DNA of 64,000 nucleotides from Anodontia alba (GCA_964016985.1 OZ024828.1:72785264-72849263), one strand, 5' to 3'. Shown: positions 11,442 through 22,122, counted from the stretch's first letter. Numbers and translations: made by a program. The notes: a model not told the origin generated them from the letters alone.

Positions 11442-11721
11442 ACATCACAAAAACATGCCAATATAATTTTCACCTCCTTAAACCCACTTTTATATAGTAA
11501 AACTGGGGTTTACATTGGTATACATTATTTTCCTTATTTCTGCTCAAAACATAGATTGTGGGTACTCGTTAGAACCGCCTCGGCGAGGTGGTTCTAACGA
11601 CTACCCACAGTCTATGTTTTGAGCAGAAATATGAAAAATATCACAGTTTCCTTTATCTGAAAATGCTCATTTGTTGGAGGTGAAATTTACTATATATTTG
11701 AATAGGCGTGCCTTTGTAATG
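11442..11721 (+). repeat. Palindromic MITE family A, full copy
   Basis: Terminal inverted repeats CATCACAAAAACATGCC and GGCGTGCCTTTGTAATG enclose a central hairpin of about 90 bases: ctcaaaacatagattgtggg, actcgttagaaccgcctc, then the inverse arm. Internal arms aaactggggtttac and ggtgaaattta are also shared with the other copies. No flanking duplication of target sequence is evident. Confidence 0.85.
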
Positions 11722-13149
11722 AAAATCACTTACCAGAGAACACAAAATTGAGTTTCTTAGTCTCATTGTTTAAGAGTTACTGACCTGGCAGGCAAAGGGC
11801 CTTATTTTAGGCATCCGTGTACTGTGGACACATTTTTATTTTATTTATTTATTTTTTCGGTTTTTGTACATTTTACAGGCTTTCAAATGGATCTCTAGTC
11901 ATTTGTCATTGGACCTTCTGATGTCTACAGCGCTTTCATTGTAATAATAAGCTTGTCCGTAGCATATCTCTTAAAGTGTTTTACTCTTTCACTAACATAA
12001 CACTCCCACTACTGCCCATCTTAGGGGGGCATTCTACGGTTTCACCGATTCTCTTGTCTAGTAACAAGAAATTTAAAATTAATTAATAAGAGTTTGGTCA
12101 CATGAACAATATGGCCGCCATGCCCATGTAAGGTCAAAACCCTTTAAAAAATCTTCTTCTCAGGAACCAGTGGGCTGATTATCATGAAACTTGGTATGTA
12201 GCATTGGGGACTCAAGCCAATCATAGTCTATTCAAATGATGATCCCTGGATGACCCTGACCTATTTAGGCCAGTCAACTTTGGTCCCATACGCTTTTGTA
12301 TGGGAAAAGTAAAAACTGTGTATTTTTCAGAAACTGTTCCATCCTGTGATTTGAAAATTTGTAGATGCAGGTAGCTACATGTAAATAAGTGAATGAAACT
12401 ACATGAGTATTTGAAGTCATTCCTTCCTTGACCTTGGCCCAAGGTCATTTAGATATAAAAATTAAAACGTGTTTTTCTTAGAAACCACTGAGCCATTTGT
12501 AACCAAATTACATAGGAAAGCTTTAAGGAACAGGAAATGAAAATTAATAAATATGAGTTTGGTCACATGACAAATTTGGCTGCCATGCCCGTATATGGTA
12601 AAATCATTTAAAAAAAAACCTTCTTCTGCGCAACCAACGGACTGATCGCCTTGAAACTTGATATGTAGAATTGGGGTCTTGGGGCCCATTGTAGTTTATT
12701 CAAATGATGACTAGCTTGACCTTGACCCAATTTACAACAAGGTCAGATTTGGTCGCATATGCTTTTGTATGGGAAAAAGTGAAAAATTGTTAATCTTTTG
12801 GAAACTATTGTTGCCTGTGAACTTTAATTTTGTATTTGCAATCATCTAAATGAGTAAATGAAGCTACATGAGTATCAAAGGTCAAGGTCACTCCTTGCTC
12901 TTCGACCTTAGCACAGAATTTAACATAATCAGCAAATAAACTCATGGTACAGACCCCTGGGTTCATGATCCCAAGGAGGGACATAAAGCCCAATAACATG
13001 ACCCTGGCTTCCAATAAGCATATTAACGGTCCATGGAACACTCTTCTATCATGACCTTCAAATTCATTTGAAAAAAAAAAAAAAAAAAAAAAAAAACACT
13101 CAGCACTCAGGTGAGCGGTTTTAGGACCATTGGTCCTTTGGTTTACTTT

Positions 13150-13755
13150 TATTCTGATCTGGGTCTATAATGTTTATCAATGCCATATTTATGGGACACT
13201 TTGTCATTTCCAAAGTTTCGGCAGATGGAATTCCACATTTTACTGCACAACTTCATTTCACCTTTTCATCTTTATATTCATTATCACTGAGAATGTGAAT
13301 GTATAGAGAAGCAGGTGATAAATGTAAAAAAAAAAAAGACCTAACGGCGGAAACGTTGAGATGATATATGTTACCTATGCGAAATAAATTTGTAAACTGA
13401 ATATTGTATAAAATTATATTTTATCGACGTGTTTGGTGTCAGTTTTATCGTTTCGTCAATCTGAATACAGCTTTTTTGTTTGGATTAAAACTACAAAGCA
13501 CTTAAAATCTTATTTTAATTTCTTAAAATATGTATTTCTACATTTAAAGTATTTCAGAAAAGGACGGATGCTGTATAACCAGCACTTGGTTATCTTCCAC
13601 TTTGTAAATCAAATAAAATCAATTTCATTACTCTTATGTTACATATAAATATAACAACATAAGGAGCTATTCAAAATGCAAGTACAACAGATGTTTTTGC
13701 AGCAAATTACTGAAAGGAAACTTAAGTTACCAAATATGTCGAGAGGGCAACAAAA
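13150..13755. other. No gene seen
   Basis: AT-rich. A 71-codon ORF at 13433-13648 has no recognisable features. Confidence 0.5.
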
Positions 13756-13759
13756 CAAA

Positions 13760-13895
13760 TCAAGGAGATATTGCAGTAAGGGGAGGATTTTCCCTAAATC
13801 GGCTCAGGTGTTGAAGACCAGATTTCAGAAATAACAATATTTAAACTTTTATTACATATTCCAGTAGCTAGATGTCTGAATCATAGCAGAAAGGA
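13760..13895 (+). repeat. Dispersed repeat, partner of 17852-17990
   Basis: Contains aggattttccctaaatcggc, ttgaagaccagatttcagaa and atgtctgaatcat. The inverse copy at 17852-17990 matches at roughly 80 percent by eye and stops exactly where a LINE begins. Not identified. Confidence 0.6.
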
Positions 13896-13910
13896 AAACT
13901 AATATTTCTA

Positions 13911-14602
13911 GCTTATGGTGGTGGGGGAGATAATTCAGTCATGTTTACCCCACCCCAGAACTCCTAAATTAATATCATGTTCAAAATACTGGGAATTAAA
14001 TTTAGTAACCTTTTCTTTGGAAAATGTTTCTTGCATCAGAATGACGAGAACAAATCACTGATTGGAAATAAAATTTAAATAAATACAGTCGGTGCGCGTG
14101 TCTGGTATATCTGACTTGAACTCTCTTTCTCATTTCTGGTTAAAATGCAAAATTGAATGTGTTTCATACAAAAAAGTTATAAAAATGTGTTTCCTCCCTA
14201 GACCCAAGTTCCCATTCATATATATTACGTAAGTATATCAGGGAAATATATCAAACCAAAGGGCATTTTGGGTCAATGGAAGAGTGCGGGGGTGGGGGGG
14301 GGGGGGGGCGCATATTTTTTTGACAACTTCATGAAACACATTTAATTTTGCATTTTAAAAGGACGTGAGAAAGAGAACTCAAGTCAGCTATACCAGACAT
14401 GCGCACTGAGTTTATTCAGAGAGTCATCATTTCCCATCACTGTTGTGTTCTTGTCATTCTGATGCAAGAAATCTTTCCCAAACAGAAAGGTAACTAAATC
14501 TTATTCCCATCGTTCCCATCGTTTTGAACATATTAATTTAGGAGTTTTTAAGGTGGGGAAACATGACTGAAGTATCTCCCCGTAATCATAAGTCAGAAGC
14601 AT
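13911..14602. repeat. Foldback element: 260-bp inverted arms
   Basis: The left arm (13911-14170) and right arm (14335-14602) are inverted copies, with matched blocks ttcagtcatgttt, taaattaatat, gcatcagaatgac, tctggtatat and aatgtgtttcat in mirrored order. The loop of about 165 bp contains a G-run and no ORF. Identity looks near 80 percent. Confidence 0.75.
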
Positions 14603-14637
14603 AAAGTTTCCTTTCTTCTATTTATTTATTTATTTAT
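14598..14637 (+). repeat. String of about 38 bp shared with 10244-10281
   Basis: agcataaagtttcctttctt followed by ctatttatttatttat occurs at both places, once at the right border of the foldback and once at the left border of the nested tandem element. Confidence 0.7.
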
Positions 14638-14859
14638 TTTCAATATTTAAAGAGGGTGAACACATTTAACCTCACAGGCTATTCTACCATGTGGCCCTCT
14701 GTAAAACACAAAACATAATCTTTACATCTAAGTCAAGTGCATTAATACACTGTTCGAAAACCATAAAATAGTGGGGCGCATAAAAACCTGGATATGTCAT
14801 TTGTTCGTCTGTCATTACTGACAATGACCAATCCTAATCAACTGTGTGATGTGTTATTA

Positions 14860-16500
14860 TTAATGTGTTCTAAGATGGCTGATGAGACCAATCTTAGCTC
14901 TAAACTGCCTGTTGCAGATAGAACAAGACAGGTCTGAGGAAGAAAGCTCTGTTGGTGATGCCTTAGCTCTGGTTTTCGCTGTGCACGTTTCTGGTCGACT
15001 TCGCTGATTTTTTTTGCTTCGTATTCACCAGCTCCCCTTTTTATGAGGCCTCGCCACTTTGTACGATCTTGTGCAATCTGTTCCCATGACTCTGTTGGTA
15101 TGTTGAAGTCTTTAATGGGAGGCTTTGAGGGTGTCCTTGTATCGCTTCTTCTGACCACCATGGGAGCGTTTTCTTACTTGAAGTTCTACATAGAGGATTT
15201 TCTTTGGCAAACGTTCATCAGGCATTCTGGTAACATGGTCTGTCCTTCTTAACTGTGCCAATTTCAGAAGAGTATGTATACTCTGCATCCCTGCCCTTTT
15301 CAGGACTTCTGTGTCTGGAATCCTGTCTTGACACTTGATCTTTAGAAGTTTTCTAAGACAGCTTGTATGGAAGTGGTTCAGTCTTTTGGCATGCGGTTGG
15401 TAAACTGTCCAAGTTTCGCATGCGTATAAAAGTGTTGGCAGCACTACCGATCTATATACTTTCAGCTTTGTGTCAAGTCCGATTCCACTTCGGTCCCAAG
15501 TACTTCCACGTAACCGGCCAAATGCTGCACTAGCTTTGGCAATTCTATCATTGACTTCATCATCAATGTGCACAACTCTAGACAATGTGCTTCCAAGATA
15601 GGTGAACTTGTCTACCACTTGCAGTCGATGACCTTTCACTGTGATGGTAGGCTCCTTGTAAGGCTTTCCAGGTGCTGGCTGATATACTATCTCAGTCTTT
15701 TTTATGCTGATTGTGAGATCATAGCTGTCACATGAGTCAGATACTTGATCCACACCTTTTTGCATTTTCTCTTCTGTTGGAGCATCCTTTGCCATGTCAT
15801 CAGCAAAGAGGAACTCGTCTAGCACCTCTGTCTGCACCTTAGATTTAGCTTGCAACCTTCTTAGGTTGAAAAGTTTCCCATCAAAGCGATACCTAATAGG
15901 TATACCATTGTCACCATCCTGGAAAGCATCTATAAGCATGGCAGAAAACATCATGCTGAACAGTGTTGAAGCTATTACACAGCCTTGCTTAACTCCATTT
16001 GTCACAGGAAATGGATCATAAAACTCGCCATCATTTTGGACCCTTGCAAGCATACCATCATGGAACTGCCGCACCATTGCTATGAATTTGGCAGGACAAC
16101 CAAACTTTGCCATAATTTTCCAAAGTCCCTCACGACTGACTGTGTCAAATGCTTTAGTAAGATCGACAAAGGTCATGTAGAGGTCCACATTCTGTTCCTG
16201 GCATTTTTCTTGAAGCTGTCGTGCTGTGAAGATCATGTCTATTGTTCCTCTGTTTTTCCTGAATCCACACTGGGTTTCTGGTAGAAGCCCTGACCGTCCC
16301 AGGTGTTCATTCAATCGGTTCAGTAGGACTCTAGCAAGAATCTTCCCAGCAATTGATAATAAAGAGATGCCTCGAAGATTGTCACAGACTTGAGGATTCC
16401 CTTTTCTTTTGAATAGGTGGATAATTGTTGCATCCTTGAATTCTTGAGGGATGGCTTCTTTTCTCCACATAATGTGAAATAACTCTGTATATGTCATTTA
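14860..16500 (-). pseudogene. Non-LTR retrotransposon RT with C-terminal C2H2 finger (5' truncated)
   Basis: The minus frame 16497-15112 encodes 461 residues of reverse transcriptase. Conserved blocks are CGFRKNRGTIDMIF near residue 78, VDLTKAFDTV at 111-120, TNGVKQGCVIAST near 166-178 and the catalytic FADD at 231-234, then thumb-like YLGSTLS and LLYACETWT. The frame is lost near 15160, continues one register off to about 14950, then returns to the original register for the very end: a CSICNRQFRAKIGLISHLRT-type finger with C-x2-C-x12-H-x3-H spacing, stopping at TAA 14860-14862. The RT core is intact, but the endonuclease half is missing, so the copy is 5' truncated at about 16500, typical of target-primed insertion. 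The clade (RTE/R4-like or other) is left open. Confidence 0.88.
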
Positions 16501-16583
16501 AAAGTATGCTATATATATAAAACTGATAAAAATAAAAAATATGAGGACGATAAAAGAAATCATTTGTGTCCCTAATTATTCAT

Positions 16584-17851
16584 TTAAAGAACTTCTTTAA
16601 GACCCTTCTTAAAACTGTCTAAGGATGTTGCATTTCGTACCGATGACGCAAGCGAGTTTCATAGTCTTGGAGCTGATATCGAGAACGATTTGTCGTATAA
16701 AGTTGTCCGTGACCTGGGAACCGCCAATGTGCCGTTAACTGAAGATCTCAGACTGCGGCTTTGGGTTTCTGATATCGGCTTTAGCAAGTTTGTTATGTAC
16801 TCGGGTGTTTGATTATGTATGGCTTTGTATGTCATCACCGCTTTATTGTAGGCAAGATCCTAGATCTTGAAACATGGCTGCTGACGAAGTGCTAAAATCA
16901 GTATGCAAGATGATGCGGGCGGCGCGTTTTTGCAATTTTAGTATTCTGTCTAGATTGGCTGCTGATGTGCCAGACCACGTTATCGATCTGTAGTCGATAA
17001 GAGGCAGGATGTAACTCTGGTAAAATTTCTTAAGGACTTCAGTTGGCACATAAGTAGCTAGCTGACGTAAAAGAGATATTTTAGAAGAAAGTGCGGAACA
17101 CAAGTTATCAATATGGGCCGACCACGTTAGCTTATTATCTATAGTCAGACCCAGAAGTTTTTGTTGAGAAACATTTTTGATGTCATTGCCATCTATTTTC
17201 AAGCTAAGTTGAGGAAAGTTTTGTAATTTATGCCTGGTGCCCATTGCCATGCAGGTTGTTTTGCAAAAGTGAACATGCATTTTATTTTGTCTGCCCCATG
17301 TCATAGCATTATTACCGTCGGTCTGCAGGAAGTATTCAACACTAGATAATGTATCGTTATGTGTGTGGAATGTCGCATCGTCTGCATACAGATCTGAAAA
17401 ACAAAAGTTCATAAACAGTGGGAGGTCATTAATAAATAGTATGAATAATGTAGTACCAAGGACAGATCCTTGAGACACGCCATATCTGACCTCTGTGAAT
17501 TCGGAAAGACCAGTGTCACTGTTAACTGCCTGCTTACGATGGGTTAAGTAAGACTTACACCATTCAAGAGAGGAGTCATTAAGTTTGTATAATGCCAATT
17601 TATGTAATAAGATTGAGTGATCAACTACGTCAAATGCTTTCCGAAAATCAATAAATAAAGAGCCAACCATATCTCCTTTATCTATGCAGGACATCCATTG
17701 ATCAACTAGTTTAATAAGAGCAGTCTGACAGCTATGTTTCGGTCGGAATCCTGATTGGTTTTCATGAATGAGTTTATACTTGTTCAGATAGTTCATAAGG
17801 TGTTTGTTGACATGTTTTTCAAATAGCTTAGATATTGTTGGCATGATAGAT
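16584..17851 (-). pseudogene. CR1/Jockey-type non-LTR RT (5' truncated, lightly decayed)
   Basis: The minus frame 17844-16843 gives 333 residues. Blocks: QSGFRPKHSCQTALIKLVD near 30-48, FIDFRKAFDVVDH at 64-76, GVSQGSVLGTTLF at 122-134 and catalytic YADD at 153-156. At about 16850 a deletion removes several residues after QDLG and changes frame. The other register then continues YNKAVMTYKAIHNQTPEY, SRSLRSS, PRSRTTLYDKSFSISAPRL and NSLASSVRNATSLDSFKKGL to a TAA at 16584-16586, the usual C-terminal tail of this group. A TGA at 16659-16661 replaces the tryptophan normally found in APRLWNSLP. The 5' break is fixed at about 17851 by the flanking repeat. Confidence 0.88.
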
Positions 17852-17990
17852 ATGATTCAGCCATCGTGCTACCGGAACATGTAATAAAACTTTGAATATT
17901 GTAATTTCTGAAATTTGGTCTTCAAAACCTGAGCCAATCAGAGAAAATCCTCGACTTAGTGCCACATCTCCTTTAACCATTTTCTAACCA
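17852..17990 (-). repeat. Dispersed repeat, partner of 13760-13895
   Basis: Read on the minus strand it aligns with 13760-13895, up to the gaatcat string that joins the LINE. The minus translation here is open for about 40 codons (including GFEDQISEITIFKVLLHVP), which may or may not be meaningful. Confidence 0.55.
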
Positions 17991-18296
17991 TTTATCTCGT
18001 TCAAGTAGGAACTGAGATTAGCATAATTTTATCTGTAGATTTTTATCGTTTGATTAAACGGGTTGTCAGCTGTATGTAGCGTTCAATCAATTTATATTTT
18101 TGGATATAATTTTCTTTCATAACTCTACCAAAGCAATGTTGCCAGTTTGTTTCTGCTAATTAAGGAATAATAATGAGATCCATTTGGTTGTTATGACTTA
18201 CTTCTCAGCCGGTAAGTACTTTAGTCATAAAAGAGAGCTTAAAGGTTATCATCATGAACACGGCCTTTCAATTTTCTTTCGGTCGTTTAAGATTTA

Positions 18297-18700
18297 CGAG
18301 AGGGCCATGATGGTCCTATATCACTCATGTCAGCAAATAGAGTTGCATACTCGACCAAGTTAACTTCTTTAAGCTTTTTGGTATAAGTTGTATGATCAAG
18401 AAAAACATGATGGTCTTATATTTCTGATGAATTATATTGTGGTTTCTAACAAAAAGATTTACTAACAAAAAGATTTTTAAAGTTTTCTATATCGGTATAT
18501 AGGGAAAATAAGCCCCACCCCCCTCACCCCCCTCCCCCCAACACCACCACGGAGGTCATGTTTTTGACGCTCCGCCCCCTGGAGGCCATATTTTTGACGA
18601 ATCATGATGACTTGAACAATCTTGGAGAGGGTCATCAAAGAAATATTTTTGCAAAATTATATTGAAATAAGTCTACTGTTTTAGGACAAGAAGATTTTAT
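18297..18700 (+). mobile_element. Truncated second copy of the 165-bp-unit element
   Basis: Starts gagggccatgatggtcctat, matching the border at 5031. It holds about two diverged units (gccccacccccc, ttgacgaatcatgatgactt), then ends abruptly near 18700 without the terminal hairpin. Confidence 0.75.
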
Positions 18701-18719
18701 GTTGCATATGGAAAAGTAT

Positions 18720-19040
18720 AACCAAAGATACTCAGAAAATGCAACAATCACGAAGCACAGCTTTCCCGAGGCACCAAAAGAAGGAAAGGTAAGGTGAAAT
18801 AAGGACAACACAAACGCCACATATGACCCTTAAAACAAAGAAGAACTGCAACAGAAGAACTGCAACAGAAGAATTACCTTGGCTCGGTCAGTAGGAAAAC
18901 TACTACGGAGTGTGTGTGTCGGGTGGGGGGACTTAAACCTCGTCCAATTCTGATGTAGCTCCAAATAACAAATATATATTCGGTCCGCATTGGGGTCCTC
19001 TACCTCATCTATGGGACATCATAATGAAACACATTTAATA
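18720..19040 (-). repeat. Diverged Penelope-like 3' tail
   Basis: Contains caatcacgaagcacagcttt, cggtcagtaggaaaactac, a G-run and ggtcctctacctca. This follows the order of the tail at 43.2-43.6 kb but with many differences. It is an older copy or a related subfamily. Confidence 0.5.
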
Positions 19041-19261
19041 AAAAAAACACTGTGAAAAATCAAAGCAAAGGGCTCAATGGCGATCTGAAGGCATAACTCG
19101 AGAAAAACCACAAACAAAACCACGATAAGCCCGACACACAGTGATTTACAGTCAGGCGCCAAGTTGAATAAATAACATTATTTGAACAAGACCTTTCACG
19201 TTTCTGAAAATTTAAAAATTAAAAATTAAAAATTACTATGTTTTTAAATTGCAACAACTAT

Positions 19262-19672
19262 CGGGGCATATCCTTTCCAAAAAAAAAATATATATATAAA
19301 TAAAAAAATGATGATAATAATAATAATAATAATAATAATAAAATATATGCATAGCAATTACTCGGATCAGTCTATCCAATCTGATGAGAGTTCACTAATA
19401 ACTTAAAGACGTATTGTGTTCATTACCCATATAGCGAAAATGTAGACTGATCAGACTACTCAGATTTACAAGCTTGTCTGAGTCTTCGCTGTGCATGTAC
19501 TTGGTTTTGTCGGAAATGATGTCCCTACCCGCACACACATACTCACACACGCACGCACGCGCGCATACATACATACATACATACAACGTGGAAGTTAGAA
19601 GTAAGAAGTTAGAAGTTAGAAATTAGAAGTAAGAAGTTAGAAGTTAGAAGTTAGAAATAAGAAATGTCCCTA
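19262..19672. repeat. Cluster of simple repeats
   Basis: A run of A and TA at 19278-19305, (AAT)n at about 19316-19340, (CATA)n at about 19563-19585, and a 7-14 bp periodic block at 19591-19672 built from ttagaag and taagaag. Confidence 0.85.
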
Positions 19673-19933
19673 CCCGGCTTTCGTACGTTTGTGATCAGAT
19701 TGCATACGATGCATTTTTGGCACAAGATCTTTTAAGTTTGTGAAACAAATTGAGAATCGGAATCAAAGGAGACTGCCATGGTCATATACAGAAAGCAAGA
19801 GACAAACCAAATTATTGAAGGCAATTTTCTGGGCAAGACTAGCTATTTCGGCCAAATAAGCCGCGTGAGTGGCCGTTAAATAACTGTTTTAAAGTTCCTA
19901 ATCGGCTCAAAGATCCTAAAGGACCAGGAAATA

Positions 19934-20295
19934 CAGTATAACCTCAATGGCTCGAACCCGGATGGTTCGTTTACCGTGGATGATTCGAACTCGTTTTTCA
20001 GTCCCTACAAAATCCTTCCAATAGCTCAAGAAAACAAATATTTAGGGATTTGTTTCTTATTTTATCATGAAATTGTATGTTGTGTGTACTCATTAGAATC
20101 GCCTTCTCCAGGCGATTCTAATGAGTACACTCAACATACAATTATTGTGTGCAGAAAATCGAGAAAAAAATCCCTAAATTATCGCTATTTGCTTCCTGAC
20201 CTGGCACCATGATTAACCCTCAGTGGCTCGAACTACCCATGTCTCGAACAATTTTCTATGGCCCCAAAGATGTTCGAACCATTGAAGTTTGACTG
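19934..20295. repeat. MITE with CAG...CTG ends and TA target duplication (pogo/Tigger-like)
   Basis: Left end TA|CAGTATAACCTCAATGG, right end CCATTGAAGTTTGACTG|TA. The inverted ends continue into GGCTCGAAC and GTTCGAACC. A central hairpin (gtactcattagaatcgcc and its inverse) lies at about 20076-20132. CAG termini with TA duplication are usual for pogo/Tigger-type elements. No transposase is present. Confidence 0.7.
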
Positions 20296-20781
20296 TATAA
20301 TCTACAGTACCATATAGTAGGAAGGGGGGAACGTTTGACGGCCGCCACATGGCACTTAACACCAGTTGTAAACTGCATCTGAAGCATTTTTGTGCCAAGG
20401 TCTTTTAAGTTTGGTATTCAAAATGGCCGCCACGACATTATCTGGTAATATATTTAATCGAGTTCTCTACTACTGGACCGATGTGTTCAATTTGCATACG
20501 AAGCATTCGTTGGATATAATCTTTCATGTTGATGATGAATATTAGGAATCAGCATCTAAGTTGGACGCTATGACCAACTTCTCCAAAAGAGCTGGGCCGA
20601 TTGACCTCAAATTGCATATGAAACATCCTTGGGACAAAATCTTTCAAATTTGCGGAAAATATGATCATATATGGTAAAACCTTTAACAAATTCTTCTCCG
20701 ATACTGCTATGCAGATTGAGCTCGCACTATATGTGGAGCATACTTTGTAAACTACAAAAAAAGTTGGTACAAGTGTATGTA

Positions 20782-20890
20782 TCCCAGCTAGCATTCTACG
20801 TAAATCTATATCGGGCCGTCATCGGCCCGTCAGCTACCCTGACGGGCCGATGACGGCCCGATATAGACTTACGTAGAATGCTGACTGGGA
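20782..20890 (+). repeat. 109-bp near-perfect palindrome, copy 1
   Basis: Arms from tcccagctagcattctacg through atcgggccgtcatcggcc to a CAGCTACCCTG centre and back. Only a few positions break symmetry (GCTAGC against GTCAGC near the ends, one base at the CTTACG step, and the centre). Confidence 0.9.
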
Positions 20891-21048
20891 TTGTATCAAG
20901 CATAAACAAAGCATATGCAGACTACTTTGATGCTCAGAAATATCTGGATTTGTGATACTTTAAAAGCACACCATATTTTTATAGACCATAAAATGTTCTT
21001 TAACAAATGTTTCATAGTATTTATATACATCCTTTTAGCTAGCCGGAA

Positions 21049-21156
21049 CCCAGTCAGCATTCTACGTAAATCTATATCGGGCCGTCATCGGCCCGTCAGG
21101 GTAGCTGACGGGCCGATGACGGCCCGATGTAGATTTACGTAGAATGCTAGCTGGGA
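21049..21156 (-). repeat. 109-bp near-perfect palindrome, copy 2 (inverted)
   Basis: The small asymmetries (GTCAGC on the left, centre CAGGGTAGCTG) show it is the reverse complement of copy 1, differing at about two bases. The pair is 158 bp apart. Confidence 0.9.
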
Positions 21157-21375
21157 AAGTCGAAAGCCGGAAGGGAAAGATTAGAAAACAATTATTTATT
21201 GTTTCCCTTCCATCGACTATGGCCAAGGATAGGAATAGGAACCCATAATTATATATGTTGCATTTTTTTTCTTAATTTACGGAAAGTTATTGTTAGACAG
21301 GGCTTTTGTTTGTTGTATGAATTTGTCATGATTACAGTGAAGTATTTGTAATTGTAAATGCTATCGATATGAAGA

Positions 21376-21458
<83 letters not shown>
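21376..21458. repeat. (CA)n microsatellite
   Basis: About 82 bp of pure CA. The 99-codon ORF through it is an artefact. Confidence 0.97.
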
Positions 21459-21460
<2 letters not shown>

Positions 21461-21464
21461 AACA

Positions 21465-21785
21465 GTCGAACTTCAACGGCTCGAACACCTTTTGAACCAA
21501 TGAAAATCTAAGACGTAGATAGTTCGACCCACCGAGAGTGTGAATCATAGCACCAGGTCAGAAGGCAAACAGAGATAATTCAGGGATGTATTTTCGATCA
21601 TCTGTAAAATAAAAATTATAATAATGATAATAAAAATAGTTTGTTAAGTGTGCTAATAAGAATCATCTCGATGAGACAGTTCTATTGAGTGCACACAACA
21701 AAATTTTTATAGTAATTAAAAAAATCCTTAAAATATCCCTGAATATTTGCTTTCTTAATCTTTTGGAAAAAAATTCCAAGGGTCT
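21465..21785. repeat. Second CAG-ended MITE, right end missing
   Basis: Begins CAGTCGAACTTCAACGGCTC. It contains a degraded central hairpin (gtgctaataagaatcatctc / gacagttctattgagtgcac). The matching right terminus is not recognisable. Confidence 0.5.
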
Positions 21786-21844
21786 CAAAAACGAGTACGA
21801 ATAAGCCACTATACATACATACATACTCTATGCGAAATCCATAG

Positions 21845-22122
21845 CATCACGAAAACATGCCTATATAATTTTGACCCCTTAAACCCCACTTTTATATAGT
21901 AAAACTGGGGTTTACAGGGGTATACATTATTTTTCTTATTTCTGCTCAAAAACATAGATTGCGGGTACTCGTTAGAACCGCCTTGTCGAGGCGGTTCTAA
22001 CGAGTACCCGCAATCTATGTTTTGAGCATAAATATGAAAAATATCAGATTTTTTTATCTGAAAATTGTCTGGTTTTGGAGGTGAAATTATCTATACATTT
22101 GAATAGGCGTGTTTTCGTAATG
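21845..22122 (+). repeat. Palindromic MITE family A, full copy
   Basis: Ends CATCACGAAAACATGCCTAT and ATAGGCGTGTTTTCGTAATG. The central hairpin (gggtactcgttagaaccgcc, ttgtcga, inverse) has almost perfect arms. Confidence 0.9.

Larger units (their letters stand above)
11223..11810 (+). repeat. Direct repeat of about 85 bp, one copy split by an insertion
   Basis: The unit, containing gcttcttagt, gtttaagagttac and ggcaaagggcctta, occurs at 11223-11415 and 11727-11810. The first copy is split by the retroelement tail. A MITE lies between the two copies. Confidence 0.65.
10247..12066 (-). mobile_element. Nested tandem-core element, units about 155 bp
   Basis: Between two halves of a 467-bp unit lies sequence starting tgagcatatagtcgccgctt with repeated gtccgtccgtc. 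About seven units follow, marked by gagcatatctctaaaagtat at about 10363, 10517, 10650, 10807, 10965, 11049 and 11195, with an isolated one at about 11944. Each unit also contains tgcaagaaccgtaa-like and ttccttcttaatttttgca strings. It is interrupted by a retroelement tail (11247-11347) and a MITE (11442-11721). The outer element resumes at about 12066. Confidence 0.65.
9221..13070 (-). repeat. Tandem units of about 467 bp
   Basis: The string accagt(a/c)ggccga or its variants recurs at about 9360, 9825, 12167 and 12635, and a partial first unit lies at about 9221. Each full unit has, in order, aacttggtatgtagcattg, ttgacctattt, gcatagacttttgtatgg, tgcagcctgtggtctgaaaa and tttgtaaccaaatttcata. 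The gap between the second and third occurrences is explained by the nested insertion. Confidence 0.85.
9091..13142 (-). mobile_element. Second hairpin-ended tandem-core element (Helentron-like), inverted
   Basis: The left border agctcacctgagccgaaggc is the reverse-complement equivalent of the hairpin at 8205-8232. The right border ctcaggtgagcg, then aggaccattggtcct, is equivalent to the start at 5031. The element is therefore minus-oriented. Its core is made of units of about 467 bp, different in sequence from the first element's core. A poly-T run and a foreign 1.8-kb insertion (10247-12066) interrupt the second unit. A poly-A run of about 28 bp lies just inside the right end. There is no coding capacity. 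Confidence 0.6.

Noticed and set aside
11560..11650. Hairpins as Rho-independent terminators or attenuators
   Set aside because: They are the centres of MITEs in a eukaryotic genome.
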